From Macrolepiota albuminosa (Eukaryota; Basidiomycota; Agaricomycetes; Agaricales; Agaricaceae), in assembly GCA_027475525.1 (NCBI GenBank), contig JAMWFC010000054.1, positions 372,001 to 436,000 of the forward strand: DNA of 64,000 bases, written 5' to 3'. This document shows positions 42,740-54,021 of this stretch, piece by piece (the stretch's first letter is position 1; each line of letters begins with the position of its first letter). A model generated the notes under the pieces. It saw only the letters and a program-made list of their open reading frames with translations, was not told where the DNA came from and did not search any database. The translations under genes were made by a program, and so were the position numbers.

Positions 42740-44257
42740 ATGGATAAACTCCTCAAACCCAGAACTGCGGATGTCTCCTCGACACTTGGTGTCCTCGAGA
42801 TCGGAGTCATGGTCTCCATTTTCCTCTTTGGAGTGGTGACTGTCCAAACCTTCATATACTATAGGTGAGCCTTCTAACCTTTGTTGTAACATAATCGATG
42901 GTTCAGCCATACGACAGAAAGTTTTCCAACGACAGATCATTCTTGAAAGCCTTAGTAAGGTTCCTTGTGCTTCCCCATAGGAATGAAATCTGAGGAACTC
43001 GATTGACAGGTCGGTGCAATATGGTCAGCACGATGGGACAATTCAAGCTTTGATGCTTATGTTCCCTTGAGCAGGATCGCAGAATTCATTCATGCAATCG
43101 TGATTACCATTATGATGTACAACGTGAGTTGAAAACCGATAAGCATTTCCTTTCTGATTTTGGTACAACAGTACTCAGTCATAAATTACGGAGGTCAAAC
43201 AAGTCTCATTGGGCTTCCACCGTCGGGAGCTATCGCCGTCTTCCTGACTGGGTTTATTTGTCCCGTGGTTCAAGTAACAACTGTCCACGATTAAAAATTT
43301 TGAACCTTGACTCTTATCCTCTCAGGCATACTTTGTTTATCGCATCCACATATTATGTTCTAGGTGGCTCTTCCCATGTGTCTTGTGGGTTTTGTGCCTA
43401 CTAGGCTCCATCGGTAACACGGCTCTTGGAGCTGTTTCATATAATATATCGACTCTTCTTATTATCAAGGACAAATGGCAATGGATGTTCGTCACAACAC
43501 TCGCAATCTTTGAAACGCTCGACGTGCTAATCGCGATGTCGTTGTGTTACTACTTGTGGCCTCACCGTGACATAAACAAAAGGTGCATGTGTAACCCTGT
43601 GTCGGCGGTCCTGCAGCACTGAGATAACATACTCAGGACAAGGGTAATGGTTGATAAACTCATGATATGGACCATTCGTGAGTGAAAAACGTGCGTTCAA
43701 GATATAAGAGGACCTGACTTGTCGTTTTAACCTCTCTGAAGAAACAGGATTGCTAACAAGGTAAGCATGAGGGTATTCTTGAATGGCATACAACATCCTG
43801 GCTGATGATCGATGGAATGATTCAGCATTGCGATGACGATTGAGCTGATCTTGGTGAGGAATCGTGCCACAATCTTCCACTTATACTGGAAGTCATTACT
43901 CTTCTACAGTTTGTGGTGGAAGACAACTATGCTTGGGCAGCAGTCTCCTTTGTGCTTCCTCGATGTAGGTTGTCTCTAATTCGATGACCTACTTCAGAGA
44001 CCTGACCAACTGAGAAGTATCTTCTAACTCCCTCATGGCATCGTATGTACTTTCGGTAAATTATTGGTTGTCATCGATCTTATCGCTGCAATATTAGACT
44101 CAACGCTAGAGCAAATCTGCGCAGTACGGACGTAACAAATGAACTGAAGTTCAATTCGAACCTGAACGTGGGCTTACAGTCAACGGTGCGTGGAGTAGAT
44201 TATTTGTACGGAGGCATTGTCTTACCTTTCCTCTGCCATAGCGCCCAACTGAGATAA
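42740..44257 (+). CDS. DUF6534-type membrane protein gene, copy 2, intact
   Basis: Eleven exons with GT-AG introns give an open 316-codon product: 42740-42864, 42918-42954, 43010-43123, 43172-43273, 43326-43582, 43643-43677, 43748-43760, 43826-43853, 43910-43964, 44018-44042 and 44098-44257. Hydrophobic segments include VLEIGVMVSIFLFGVVTV, FIHAIVITIMMYNYSV, AVFLTGFICPVV, LFPCVLWVLCLLGSIG and TLDVLIAMSLCYYLW, fitting a seven-pass topology. The SNSLMASLNAR block near the end is the family hallmark; the tail is hydrophilic. Exon 7 is only 13 nt. Exon 3 (VGAIWSARWDNSSFDAY) is less family-like, so its boundaries are less sure. Function unknown; probably a plasma or internal membrane protein. The only apparently intact host-type gene in the window. 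Confidence 0.8.
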
Positions 44258-44929
44258 CAGAGCAGCACAACACCGATATAGAAGTAGGCAAGCGTCATGG
44301 GGCGAATCTTGTGTGAAAATAGTTCAACCCTCACTCAACCAAATGAAACTCGAAATGTAGACCTTGTACCAGGATATCTTTTCCAATTGACAGCAGGAAT
44401 AACTTGTCAATATAAGGCTGTAAAGGATACAGCACAAAACATTGAAAATACGAACCAAGAGAGGAAGGTGGGGCTTGTAAGCTGCCACGGTGCATCTCGA
44501 GATCAAGATATGATTGGGAATGAAGTCTGTAACGTAAACCTTGCGCGAACGTCGCACATTGTTCGGTTGTGTAATCAATTATTCAAACTTGATACGCCGC
44601 CTTCCTTGATGTATGATCACGTTCGCAAATAACCCTCTCCTAGGGACCCAGGTATCGTATACGGATACATACCTAGCACTCCAGCATAAAGAACGCATGA
44701 TAAGCAAGAAAACTATCGAAGTTCCCATGTCTCACGCCAGTATTTTGGAAATTAGAGATAGGATGATTGAATTGCCTCCTTAACCTGACTAGTGACCGAG
44801 CAACAGAGACTGGCCTGTCCCGCTCCAAAATACAGCGTATTCACAGATATTCCGAAAGGGGCCGTTGACGAGGCAGAAGGTGTGGCAGCCAGCTTTGACA
44901 AACACGGTCACGTGAAATGAATGGGGTCG
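44258..44929. other. 3' flank of copy 2
   Basis: Resembles the downstream flank of copy 1. An open frame at 44297-44632 overlaps this flank but lacks any family motif, and its counterpart behind copy 1 is broken, so I do not call it a gene. Confidence 0.5.
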
Positions 44930-45149
44930 TGTAACGGTCGCTATCTTATCTATGCTGATCTGTCTACCTCCTTGTGATTTCTCCTACCTCCCTTATCCCG
45001 CCGAACCGGCTCCTTATTTACCCGAAGTATAAAAGCCTAGCCACTAGTTTATTGTAGGGAGATCTTTTGCAATCGAGGACTTACACCAGTTCTTTTGATT
45101 GACTTAAGGCTCTAGTGTGACGGCACCGTTATCTCACGCTGACGTTACA
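44930..45149 (+). repeat. 5' LTR of element C
   Basis: 220 bp, TGTAACGG to GACGTTACA, nearly the same as the solo LTR at 39257. Contains AAGTATAAAAGCC as a likely promoter. The primer binding site after it (TATTTTGAACTCG) does not begin with a clear TGG and could not be assigned. Confidence 0.88.
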
Positions 45150-45279
45150 TATTTTGAACTCGAAAAAGTCCTACTAGCTTATCGAAAAACCCCGACTCTA
45201 GGCCTTGGAATCCCTCAGTCTGATCAACTGCGGTCACCCAGTCCTGTGAGTCACACACAAAACTTACTTTAACTGAAAC

Positions 45280-46193
45280 ATGTCTTCTAGATACCCCCTA
45301 AGGAGCCAACAAGCTGGTAAATCAGTACGTAGGCTCAGCCCGACCGCTATCCGCAATACGGGACCTTTGAAACGGTTTGGGAAAATTGAAGAGCAGGAAC
45401 TGATCCTGACTCCTTACGAGAAGGAACCAGAACCCCCAACTGGAACCCCCGCGAGCGCTAGCTATGCCGTGATGCCCACTGAAATGGATGTGGATGCCGC
45501 CGAGCCCCGGGCCAGTGGAAATGTCGATTCTACCAAGAACGACAACCCTGAGGAATTGAGCCTCGCGAGCTCCCTCGATGGCGACGGAGAACGTCATTTT
45601 GTATCTACGATAGAACCGGATATTGTAGACCAGAACAATATACAATTGAATGCTACCTTTACACAACCCCCACCACAGGGTTTAATAGACGAGCATCTAG
45701 TTAGAGACATAGCTGAGGCCCGGAACAACATGACCCCGGACGAGCGGGATCATATTGATAAGAGGGTGGAAAAGGTATCGTTCACTCCTCGTCAGGAACA
45801 ATCCCATAGCAAAGGGAAAGGAATAGACCCCCAAAACTGGGGAGATATACACCTAGATGAAACAGAGATGGACCCGGATATACAAAGGGACATCCTAAAC
45901 GAGATAAACTCGAATCAAGAATGCAATCTTCAGCGATCAAATCAAGAAGCCTCAGATGGCGCAGTAGAGTCGGAAAACGACACTAACGACGATGACGATG
46001 GGGAACGTCCTTACGGGGACATGACAGACGCGGCGGAAGGACTCAATATATCTCAAGAAGATCTATTAGATTATATTCGTAATAAACGAAAGCTTGCCAA
46101 AGAAATGGACCGCATTAAGAAGACACAATTATCGTCACATAAAAAGCATAAAAGGAGAGCCACAACTGAACCTATATCGGATGAGCTCGCTGC
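45280..46193 (+). pseudogene. Element C gag, N-terminal part
   Basis: ATG 45280 (MSSRYPLRSQQAGKSVRR). A long hydrophilic, acidic region (ENDTNDDDDGERPYGD) leads to a basic stretch (SHKKHKRRATTEPISDELAA) where element B is inserted. The frame seems to run on to 46326, but those last codons come from the LTR of element B. Removing element B with one copy of the target repeat joins LAA in frame to LIQKVAKGSKSKHR at 59745. Structural protein of the virus-like particle, by analogy with gag. Confidence 0.8.
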
Positions 46194-46606
46194 TGATAGG
46201 CTTCTACTCGGACTGAGCGCATCAAGGGACATTATAGGCCAACCAACACTTGATGTACTGAGGGCTCTAGCGACCAGTTGGGAATATAGAGCAGCTCTAG
46301 CTCTGGCAACCGACTACAGGATTTAGACATTTATCCTAACCACTAGCTACCCAGCTTTCAGCACACTCCATTCACCTATCCCAAGGACGAAGGAGGCCCA
46401 TAACGTATAGCGCTAACACGACGGCGGGAGAGGACTCTAACTAAACCCCGATCACTTCCAGAAAGAGCCAGCAGCAGGCGCTGCCATTTGACGAGGCACT
46501 TCAATCAGAAGTCTAAAAGGATCAATGACGGCGGCACTGGATATACTTAAATCCGACATCTGGACCTGTCAGGAACTAATACAATGTGTAGCGCTGACAC
46601 TAGCGC

Positions 46607-46858
46607 TCACGGCGTCTGTCGAGGATTTTCCAACCATACCCCGAAACAGCCTGGCCAATTGGAGTTAGAATAAAAGTGAGCAGACTCATGCAATTCTAAG
46701 CCAATATAGAGTCGCCGCTGGTCGCCGTGGGTCAGAACGCCGTTGGTCGCCGTCATCCATGTGCAAAAGGTTGCCGTTGACAGGTCGCCGTTAGAGGAAA
46801 CCACGAGGAGAGGCGCTAGGAGGTAGCGCCGCAGGTGGACTTGTATCTGGACAAACAC
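46607..46858 (-). CDS. Conserved 83-codon antisense frame inside the LTR
   Basis: Starts at ATG 46858 on the minus strand (MFVQIQVHLRRYLLAPLL) and ends WLENPRQTP. The same frame is open in the other LTR (59082-59333) and in the diverged solo LTR (9436-9687, there on the plus strand), with about a dozen substitutions and no stop. It has an amphipathic start and no known domain. It may be chance in a GC-biased LTR, or a small antisense product. No promoter evidence. Confidence 0.3.
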   Translation of the reverse strand: MFVQIQVHLRRYLLAPLLVVSSNGDLSTATFCTWMTATNGVLTHGDQRRLYIGLELHESAHFYSNSNWPGCFGVWLENPRQTP

Positions 46859-47160
46859 GGTAGTGCATAGTATATAAAATAGCTACTTTACATGTATATA
46901 ACAACGAATCATAACCCCTCAAACAGACAGTTACACTTAGCGTTCAACTCGCGCTAGCTTCCTTTGACTTCATCACTAAGTCGGGCGCTAGCCTCGTCTA
47001 TCTCGTCCTCCTCATTTACGGTGCCACCTACGGGCACAATACGCTGCGCTATTTGTCTTTTCTTCAATATCTTTGCCTAAACTACGATGCTTACCATCTG
47101 CCAGGTAGCCCCCGAAGCGCTATAATCTAGCACATCGTTTTACTACCTCCACTCGAGCAC

Positions 47161-47314
47161 ACCGGGACCCTGTCAGGACTCCTCACAACTACGCACGCCA
47201 AGCGCTGGAGACGGCGTTGTACTGCGTATATGTCCACACCGGGACCCTGTCAGGACTCCTCACAACTACGCACGCCAAGCGCTGGAGACGGCGTTGTACT
47301 GCGTATACGTCCAG
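47161..47314. repeat. 77-bp direct duplication (g)
   Basis: 47161-47237 is repeated at 47238-47314 (begins ACCGGGACCCTGTCAGG), inside the 5' LTR. The 3' LTR has one copy. Confidence 0.95.
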
Positions 47315-47437
47315 CGCACCCAACCACAGTTGGCGTCATCATTTTGGAGCCCACCGCGAGGGAGACGGCGTTGTACTGCGTATATGTCCAGCACACCCAA
47401 CCACAGTTGGCGTCATCATTTTGGAGCCCACCGCGAG
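47284..47437. repeat. 77-bp direct duplication (h)
   Basis: 47284-47360 is repeated at 47361-47437 with minor differences (GTATACGT against GTATATGT). It covers the LTR end and the primer binding site, so both appear twice. Confidence 0.9.
47345..47360 (+). promoter_or_regulatory. Primer binding site of element B
   Basis: TGGAGCCCACCGCGAG, three bases after the LTR end GTCATCA; a second copy at 47422-47437 comes from duplication (h). It would pair with the 3' end of a host tRNA; which one is not determined. Confidence 0.7.
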
Positions 47438-47497
47438 GAGTTTTTCTGAGACAGAATTCCGCCGGAAACTCGAGCCCAGCGACAGCGCCGCCTCCTG

Positions 47498-50089
47498 TTG
47501 GAGAGCGTGTTTGAACCAAGTACCACCGACTCACCACACTTACCAGGCGCGCTACCGAGACAGACTTTGGATCAGGAGCTTGAGGCCGCCCCAGACAGCT
47601 TAGCCAAAAGCTTTTTCCCTTTTTCCCGACCATTTGAGTACTTAGCAGGCAAAAACCATACGCCGCTGACTCCTCTAGAAGAGTTATCTAGGTTATTATC
47701 GCCAGAACCTAGCGACTCGGAACCAACTGAGCTGGTACCTACGACATCGACGCTAAGTAACATGAGCACCACCACTCTTCCTACCTCGACAAACACATCT
47801 ATCGGTATGGATCAGCTAAACAATCAGTGCATGCCACCCCGAAACCACTTCTCGTTGCCAAAATGGGACGAAACAAAGCCTCGCGAACTAACGCAGTACT
47901 TCAAGAAGTTGGAGTATCTGCTACGCGATTGCTGGGTGACCGACAATACACAGATGAAGGAATATGCCACCAGATATGTCTCATACGACACAGCTGAATC
48001 ATGGACAGGGTTGAAGGAGTTCCAAGGACTTACTAGTGACGCAGCGCCCAGGCCTTTTACCTATGATGAATGGAAAAAGGCTATCATTCATTTATATCCT
48101 GGCGCCGAAGAAGCTACGCGTTATATGGTAATGGAAATCCAGAAGCTAGTACAGGACACCTTCGCGGCTGGGATCTATACTCTAGGAGCATTATCGACTT
48201 ATTATCGTGATTTCCAACGGATAGCAAGATGGCTGGTCCAAAATGGGAAATTATATGGGAATGAGGAGCGCCGTTTGTTTCAACAAGGATTCCCAACTTC
48301 GTTATGGACTAAGATTGTGCGACGCTTGGAGATCACTATGCATGACCATCACCCTGAGGAACCCTATGACATAGAAACGGTCTTTGAGGCAGGAAAGTGG
48401 GTATTAAAAGGCACGGATACGGGTATACCATTACAGCGATCTGGTGTGGACCATGGAGGAATGGCACCCAAGCTAGAGTCGCCAGTGCCTAGCACCGCCA
48501 ATGACCGTAACGGGTATGTCAAGAAGGAGGATTTGGAGAATGCCATTAACAATGCAGTCACTAATGTCATGAATAAACTGGAAACCTTGATCTCGACTAG
48601 TCTTTCGGCACTTAGAAACAACGTACAGATGGGACTTTGTCATTTCTGTGGCGAGGCAGGACATACCATGACCAGGAGTAGGTGCACTATACTTGAACAG
48701 TATCTGCGACAAGGGAAGGCGTGCTGTGGAATGGACGGGAAACTAGTCTTACCTTCGGGCGCTAGCATTCCCCTTTATCCCGAGCATAAGACATTCCAGA
48801 GACGCATTGACGAGTGGCACCGTCGAAACCCTGGGAACTTAGCGACAGGCAACCTGAATAGCACGGCGACAACAGAAGCCGAGGCAACTCCTCAACAAGC
48901 ACTAATTCACGAAGTACTCCAGCTAAACGCTATCAGTGACTGACCCACGCTGTCCCGTGAAGAGAGGATTGAGACGCTAGAGAAGGAACTGAAGTCGCTA
49001 AAGAATCAGGTCTTCGATGGGGTGGAGATCAAAAAGGGCAAGCAGCCTTTAAAGGATTATAGACCGTCGGGCGCAACGACAGGCCCCGCCCCAGCACCAG
49101 CCTCAACCTCTAGCGCTAATGACGAAGTACCCGAAGCAACCAAGGCGCCAGCCATTCCGAAGCCACCGCTACATCCTTACGCTGGTCTCGGGGGCAACTA
49201 CGCCCCGCCCCTTAATCGTAACTTCGGGGCGCCAGATAAACCTACAGGGGGATATCGACCCATAGCGCCTATATATGATCTGGAGAAGTCTAAGTTAGTT
49301 TTTTATCGCATCATGCAAAGTCAGGTTACGCTATCGGTAGGAGAGTTATGCAGCATGGTGCCAGACGTCAGGAACCAGATGCGTACCGCAGTTACCCCTC
49401 GACGAAATGTAGCTAACAATGTAGCGATGGTGGATGAATGCGACAACGCGCTGCCTGGTTTCACATATATAACCGAGACGGTAGCTCCAGAAACCAAGGA
49501 AGAGGTCACACCACCTAAAGAAGCCACGTCCATCAACCCGGTCGAAACCTACCTTAAATCGCTAAGATCTAGCGACGATCCCGCCATCTTAACTGTAGCC
49601 CAAGACTCTCACGCGATTCGCTCAATTATGCTGACAGTTGATGGGAAAAGCAAAATAGAGTCTATCGTGGACAGCGGATCACAAATTATTTCAATGGCTG
49701 CCGACGTCGCTAACGAGCTGGGCATCATTTACGATCCAACAATCATTCTTAACATGCAGAGCGCTAACAGCACGATTGATCGATCCTTGGAGATGGCTCG
49801 GAACGTGCCCTGTGCTATAGGCGATCTTATGTTCTATCTGCAAATTCACATACTTAGATCACCAGCCTACGATTTATTATTGGGGAGGCCCTTTGATGTG
49901 CTAGCGCGATCAGTAGTCAAAACAACGTCCGAGGATGAAACAACGCTAACTATTAGCGACCCCAATTCTGGAGTCAGGAGAACGGTACCAACATTTCCTC
50001 GAGGAAGGTTCCAGAAGCTGGGACCGAGAAAGCGACCTTATGTTAGCGATGAACCTTGCAAGTGTTTTCCGGCGCCATCGAGGAGATGA
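47498..50089 (+). pseudogene. Element B gag and protease
   Basis: One frame from about 47498 (a second candidate start at ATG 47762, MSTTTLPTSTN). A capsid-like core (FSLPKWDETKPRELTQYF, TYYRDFQRIARWL) is followed by a zinc knuckle, CHFCGEAGHTMTRSRC, near 48640. The knuckle spacing departs from strict CCHC at its last Cys. TGA at 48941-48943 replaces a likely CGA. After that comes a linker and an aspartic protease with IESIVDSGSQIISM near 49665 and YDLLLGRPFDVL near 49870, the usual second protease motif. The frame ends at 50087-50089, overlapping the start of pol by about 30 bp in another frame, which suggests translational frameshifting to make Gag-Pol. Confidence 0.85.
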
Positions 50090-53000
50090 GTGATGAGGAT
50101 CATGGAGATGAAGTGCTTATCTTGGACTATAATCATCGGACTGGGCAAGTAACCTTTATATCACATACCCCTTTAGCCCCTGAAATCTTGAACACTTCTA
50201 TGTCGCTTACTAGCGAAGCTTTATCCTACTTATACCTCACTGCATCCGATATTACTGAAAATCTTTCGACAGACACTTATTTCGTTTCTACCCCTGATTC
50301 TAAAGAACCTTTGATATCCGGTTTCGCTAGAAACCAGAGTTCCATTTATAATATGTTTGCTAACAACAGTACCCCTAAGCGCAAAGGGGTTCAGGTTAAA
50401 AAGAAATACAAGCCAGTAGCGCTTAAAACGAAACCGGTAGCGAGCAGCGTACCCGAAGAATTTCGCATCGAGAGAAAGATCATTGGAAACCCGTTAGTGA
50501 CCCTTCCCAAGCTTAATCTGAACCCACCACCCTTCGAGCCTACCGGACAATTTACGGAAGAACGATGGGCACTATTCCTTAGCGCCCACGATACAGGCTT
50601 TCTATCGATGGTGGAACTAGATGTATTGACCGACATTATGCAAAAACAAAACGAAGCATTTGCTTGGGAGGATTCCAAACGCGGTAAACTTAGAACTGAC
50701 TTCTTTCCACCAGTGGTTATACCGACGATACCTCACGTGCCTTGGACCGAGCATAACCGACCTATACCACCGGGTATTGAAGCTGAAGTTTGCCAAATTA
50801 TTCGTTCCAAAATAGCGGCAGGAGTTTACGAGCCTTCCAATTCGGCATACCGATCACGATGGTTTTGTGTACTGAAGAAAAATGGAAAGCTACGTATAGT
50901 TCACAGTTTGGAGCCGCTAAACAAAGTCACGATTCGTCATTCAGGGGTACCGCCCTTCCCCAATCACGTCGCTGAATCGTTCACGGGGATAAATATGTGG
51001 CGCTACCCTGGATCTGTATGTTGGCTATGACGAGCGCTTGATTCACCCTTCCTCTCGCGACTTAACAACATTTCAAACGCCATTTGGAGCGCTACGACTG
51101 GTTACACTTCCCATGGGATGGACTAATTTGGTACCCATATTCCATGACGACATTACGTTTATTCTACAACCCGAAATACCCCACCATGTGCTTAGCTTTA
51201 TCGACGATGTAGGCGTGAAGGGCCCAAAAGATTGGCGCCTGGTAGATGGCAAGCCTGAAGTGCACCTGGAAAATCCTAATATCCGCATGGCGCTATGGGA
51301 CTTCTTCCAATTGGTTAACCGGGTGCTCCAACGCATGAAATATTGTGGCGAAACGTTCTCAGGACACAAGTTGGTCCTTTGCGCACCACAATTTAAAATT
51401 TTAGGGCACGTTTGCACGCCAGAGGGCAGGATCCCTGAGGAGAGCCGATTAGCGCTTCTGGAAAAGTGGGGCATCTGCCATAACCTCTCGGAAGTTCGCG
51501 TGTTTCTAGGCACGGTAGGCATGCTGTGCATGTTCATACACCATTTTTCACATCGAGCGTACACGCTAAATCGCTTAACCCGTTCAGGGGTCCCCTTCAA
51601 ATTTGGACCCGACCAAATTAACGCCCAAAAAGATTTAGTGAAGGCGCTGCAGGAAGCGAAGCCATTGGTACCCACTGACTATACTACGTCCAATCCCGTT
51701 ATACTTGCTGTTGACACCTCTTACATTGCAGTTGGCTTCTTTTTATGTCAATGTGATTGCGCGAATCGAAAAATCAGACGCTACAATTGCTTCGGATCAA
51801 TTACCCTTAACGACAGAGAGTCGCACTATAGTCAGCCCAAGCTAGAATTATACAGATTGTTTCGAGCATTTCAGGCGCTACGCATGTATCTTATTGGGGT
51901 CCGAAACCTGATTGTCGAAGTTGACGCATGCTACATCAAAGGAATGCTTCAGAATCCAGACATTCAACCTTCGGCTAGCATGAATCGCTGGGTAGTAGCG
52001 ATACTAATGTTCCACTTCGAGCTTGTGCACATCAAGAGTGCGTTTCACAGACCTGATGGACTATCTAGGCGACCTAGGCAACCGGAGGACAAAGCGCTAG
52101 ACAAAAGCAATAATGACGTATTTGACGACTGGATTGACCGGTTGCACAGTTTCATACATGTTATTCAATTGCCTATTTCAGCCCTTCGCAAAGACCAACC
52201 TATTTCGACCTGGCTACACCCTATCATTCTGTATCGACCTAAACCGTATCAGGCTCCATTGACTTTTTACACGGCTAGTATCTATAACGTTGCTAAGCCA
52301 TATAATGATCTAAAGATAGTCGAGGAACCCAGACCCTTATGGGAAGATAGTCGCAACCTTCCATATGCGGCGGTACCTCATAGCGCCAAGGCTAAGTCAG
52401 AAGACCAACGAGTTGATCAGGTTAGAAAATGGTTACAGGATTTGCGCCGACCATCAGACCTGACAGATACAGAATACGCCACCTTCATCCGATATGCGAC
52501 GACTTTCTTTATGGTTGAAAACCGGCTTTGGCGATGAAATAGGGCTGGCGCTCACAAATTAGTAATCAAACCAGAGGGCCGCGTTAGGATTTTGCGCGCT
52601 ATGCACAATGACTTGGGACATTGAGGACTCTACGCAACGCGGGCGAATGTATTGGAACGTTTTTGGTGGCCTCAAGTTAGCGCCGATATCGCATGGTATA
52701 TTTGCACTTGTCATCTCTGCCAAATCTATTGGAACGTTTTTGGTGGCCTCAAGTTAGCGCCGATATCGCATGGTATATTTGCACTTGTCATCTCTGCCAA
52801 ATCCAACAGACGCATCAAGTCCTTATACCCCCAACTGTAGCGACTCCAGCACCCTTGTTCGGAAAGATATATATTGACACTATGCACATGCCCAAGTCAG
52901 GGCGCTACAAGTACATTATCCAGGGAAGGTGTTCTTTGGTACATTGGCCGGAGTTTCGTATGCTCCAGTGAGAAAATACAGACGCTATAGCTAAGTGGCT

Positions 53001-53843
53001 CTTTGAGGATGTTATCTGCCGATGGGGAGCCCTTCACGAAATTGTCACAGACAACGGAGCGCCAATAGTCAAGGTGCTCACTTATCTTGCCAAGAAATAC
53101 AACATACAACACATCTGAGTCTCAGGATACAATAAACGTGCCAATGGAATCGTAGAAAGGCCTCACTTCGATGTTTGACAGGCGCTATTCAAGGCGGTCG
53201 ATGGTGACAAAAGTCGCTGGAGCGAGGCGACCTATTCGGTCTTCTGGTCGGAGTGTGTTACGGTACGAAAGAGGATGGGCTGCTCTCTCTACTATGCGGC
53301 GACTGGTACCCACCCCTTGCTACCAGCGGACGTTGTGGAGGCAACGTACTTACAACCCCCACCTAACTCGATCCTGTCCTCTACCGATCTTATTGCTAGG
53401 CGCGCCATTGACTTACAACAACGCATGGAGGATCTAGAGCGCCTACACGAGGTGGTATTTCAAGCTAGACGACAGGCCACATTACGATTTGAAAGAGAGC
53501 ATAGCGCTACTATCCAAGACTACAACTTTACAGCCGGCGCCTTAGTGCTAATGCGCAACTCAAAAATCGAAGTTACCCACAACAAAAAGATGCGACCCCA
53601 ATACCTAGGACCCCTCATAGTAGTTTCCCGTGATAGAGGAGGAGCCTACGTACTCTGCGAGTTGGACGGCTCGGTTTTGCATCGACCGGTAGCGGCGTTT
53701 TGACTCATTCCCTACTTAGCGCGTGAACACATTCCGCTATCTTTGCTGGCACTAGACATTGACACAGCCAAACTACGAGAGCTTGAAGAGACTGAGATGG
53801 TGGACGATGACGAGAACACTCTGGATGAAGACGAGGAGCAATA
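50056..53843 (+). pseudogene. Element B pol: RT, RNase H, integrase
   Basis: RT begins with SRWFCVLKKNGKLRIVHSL near 50860. A one-base frameshift near 50985 separates it from LDLYVGYDERLIHPSSRD and TTFQTPFGALRLVTLPMGWT. The catalytic box is FIDDVGVKGP (51200) instead of YLDD, with both Asp kept; FIDD or YIDD is usual in this fungal clade. RNase H follows (ILAVDTSYIAVGFFL, VEVDACYIKGML, HRPDGLSRRPRQ). Integrase has HH and CTCHLCQI, IDTMHMPKSG, VTDNGAPI and NGIVERPH, so D, D and E are intact. Stops near 52536, 52621, 52969, 53116, 53176 and 53701 all fit CGA to TGA. The frame change at 52650-52803 comes from a 77-bp duplication. End at 53843. Confidence 0.87.
52650..52803. repeat. 77-bp direct duplication (i)
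   Basis: 52650-52726 is repeated exactly at 52727-52803, in the integrase zinc region (FWWPQVSADIAWYICTCHLC appears twice). Removing one copy restores the frame on both sides. Confidence 0.95.
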
Positions 53844-54021
53844 AACTTATACGAAACGCGAGGCGCTAACTGTTAGCACCCCTGGGGATCAGACTTAGGC
53901 AACCCAAAATCCAGAAAAGAATAAATAGACAAGCGGTACTAGTACACAGGGAACAGGCGATCAGACTACAACTACACCTGATTGAACTACCCTAAAGATG
54001 CAGACCGTCGACGTGGACCTT

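Larger units (their letters stand above)
46194..47341 (+). repeat. 5' LTR of element B
   Basis: TGATAGGCTTCTACTCGG to GGCGTCATCA. Matches the 3' LTR closely (for example GACGGCGGCACT against GACGGTGGCACT) except for 77-bp duplications near its end, after which a second LTR end occurs at 47418. Confidence 0.9.

Noticed and set aside
44297..44632. A 111-codon frame downstream of the second membrane protein gene
   Set aside because: Its counterpart behind the first copy is broken, it has no motif, and it overlaps the duplicated flank.
46193..46326. The C-terminal end of the 45280-46326 frame as part of element C gag
   Set aside because: The last 44 codons are the beginning of the LTR of element B; the same sequence recurs at 58669 without the gag part.
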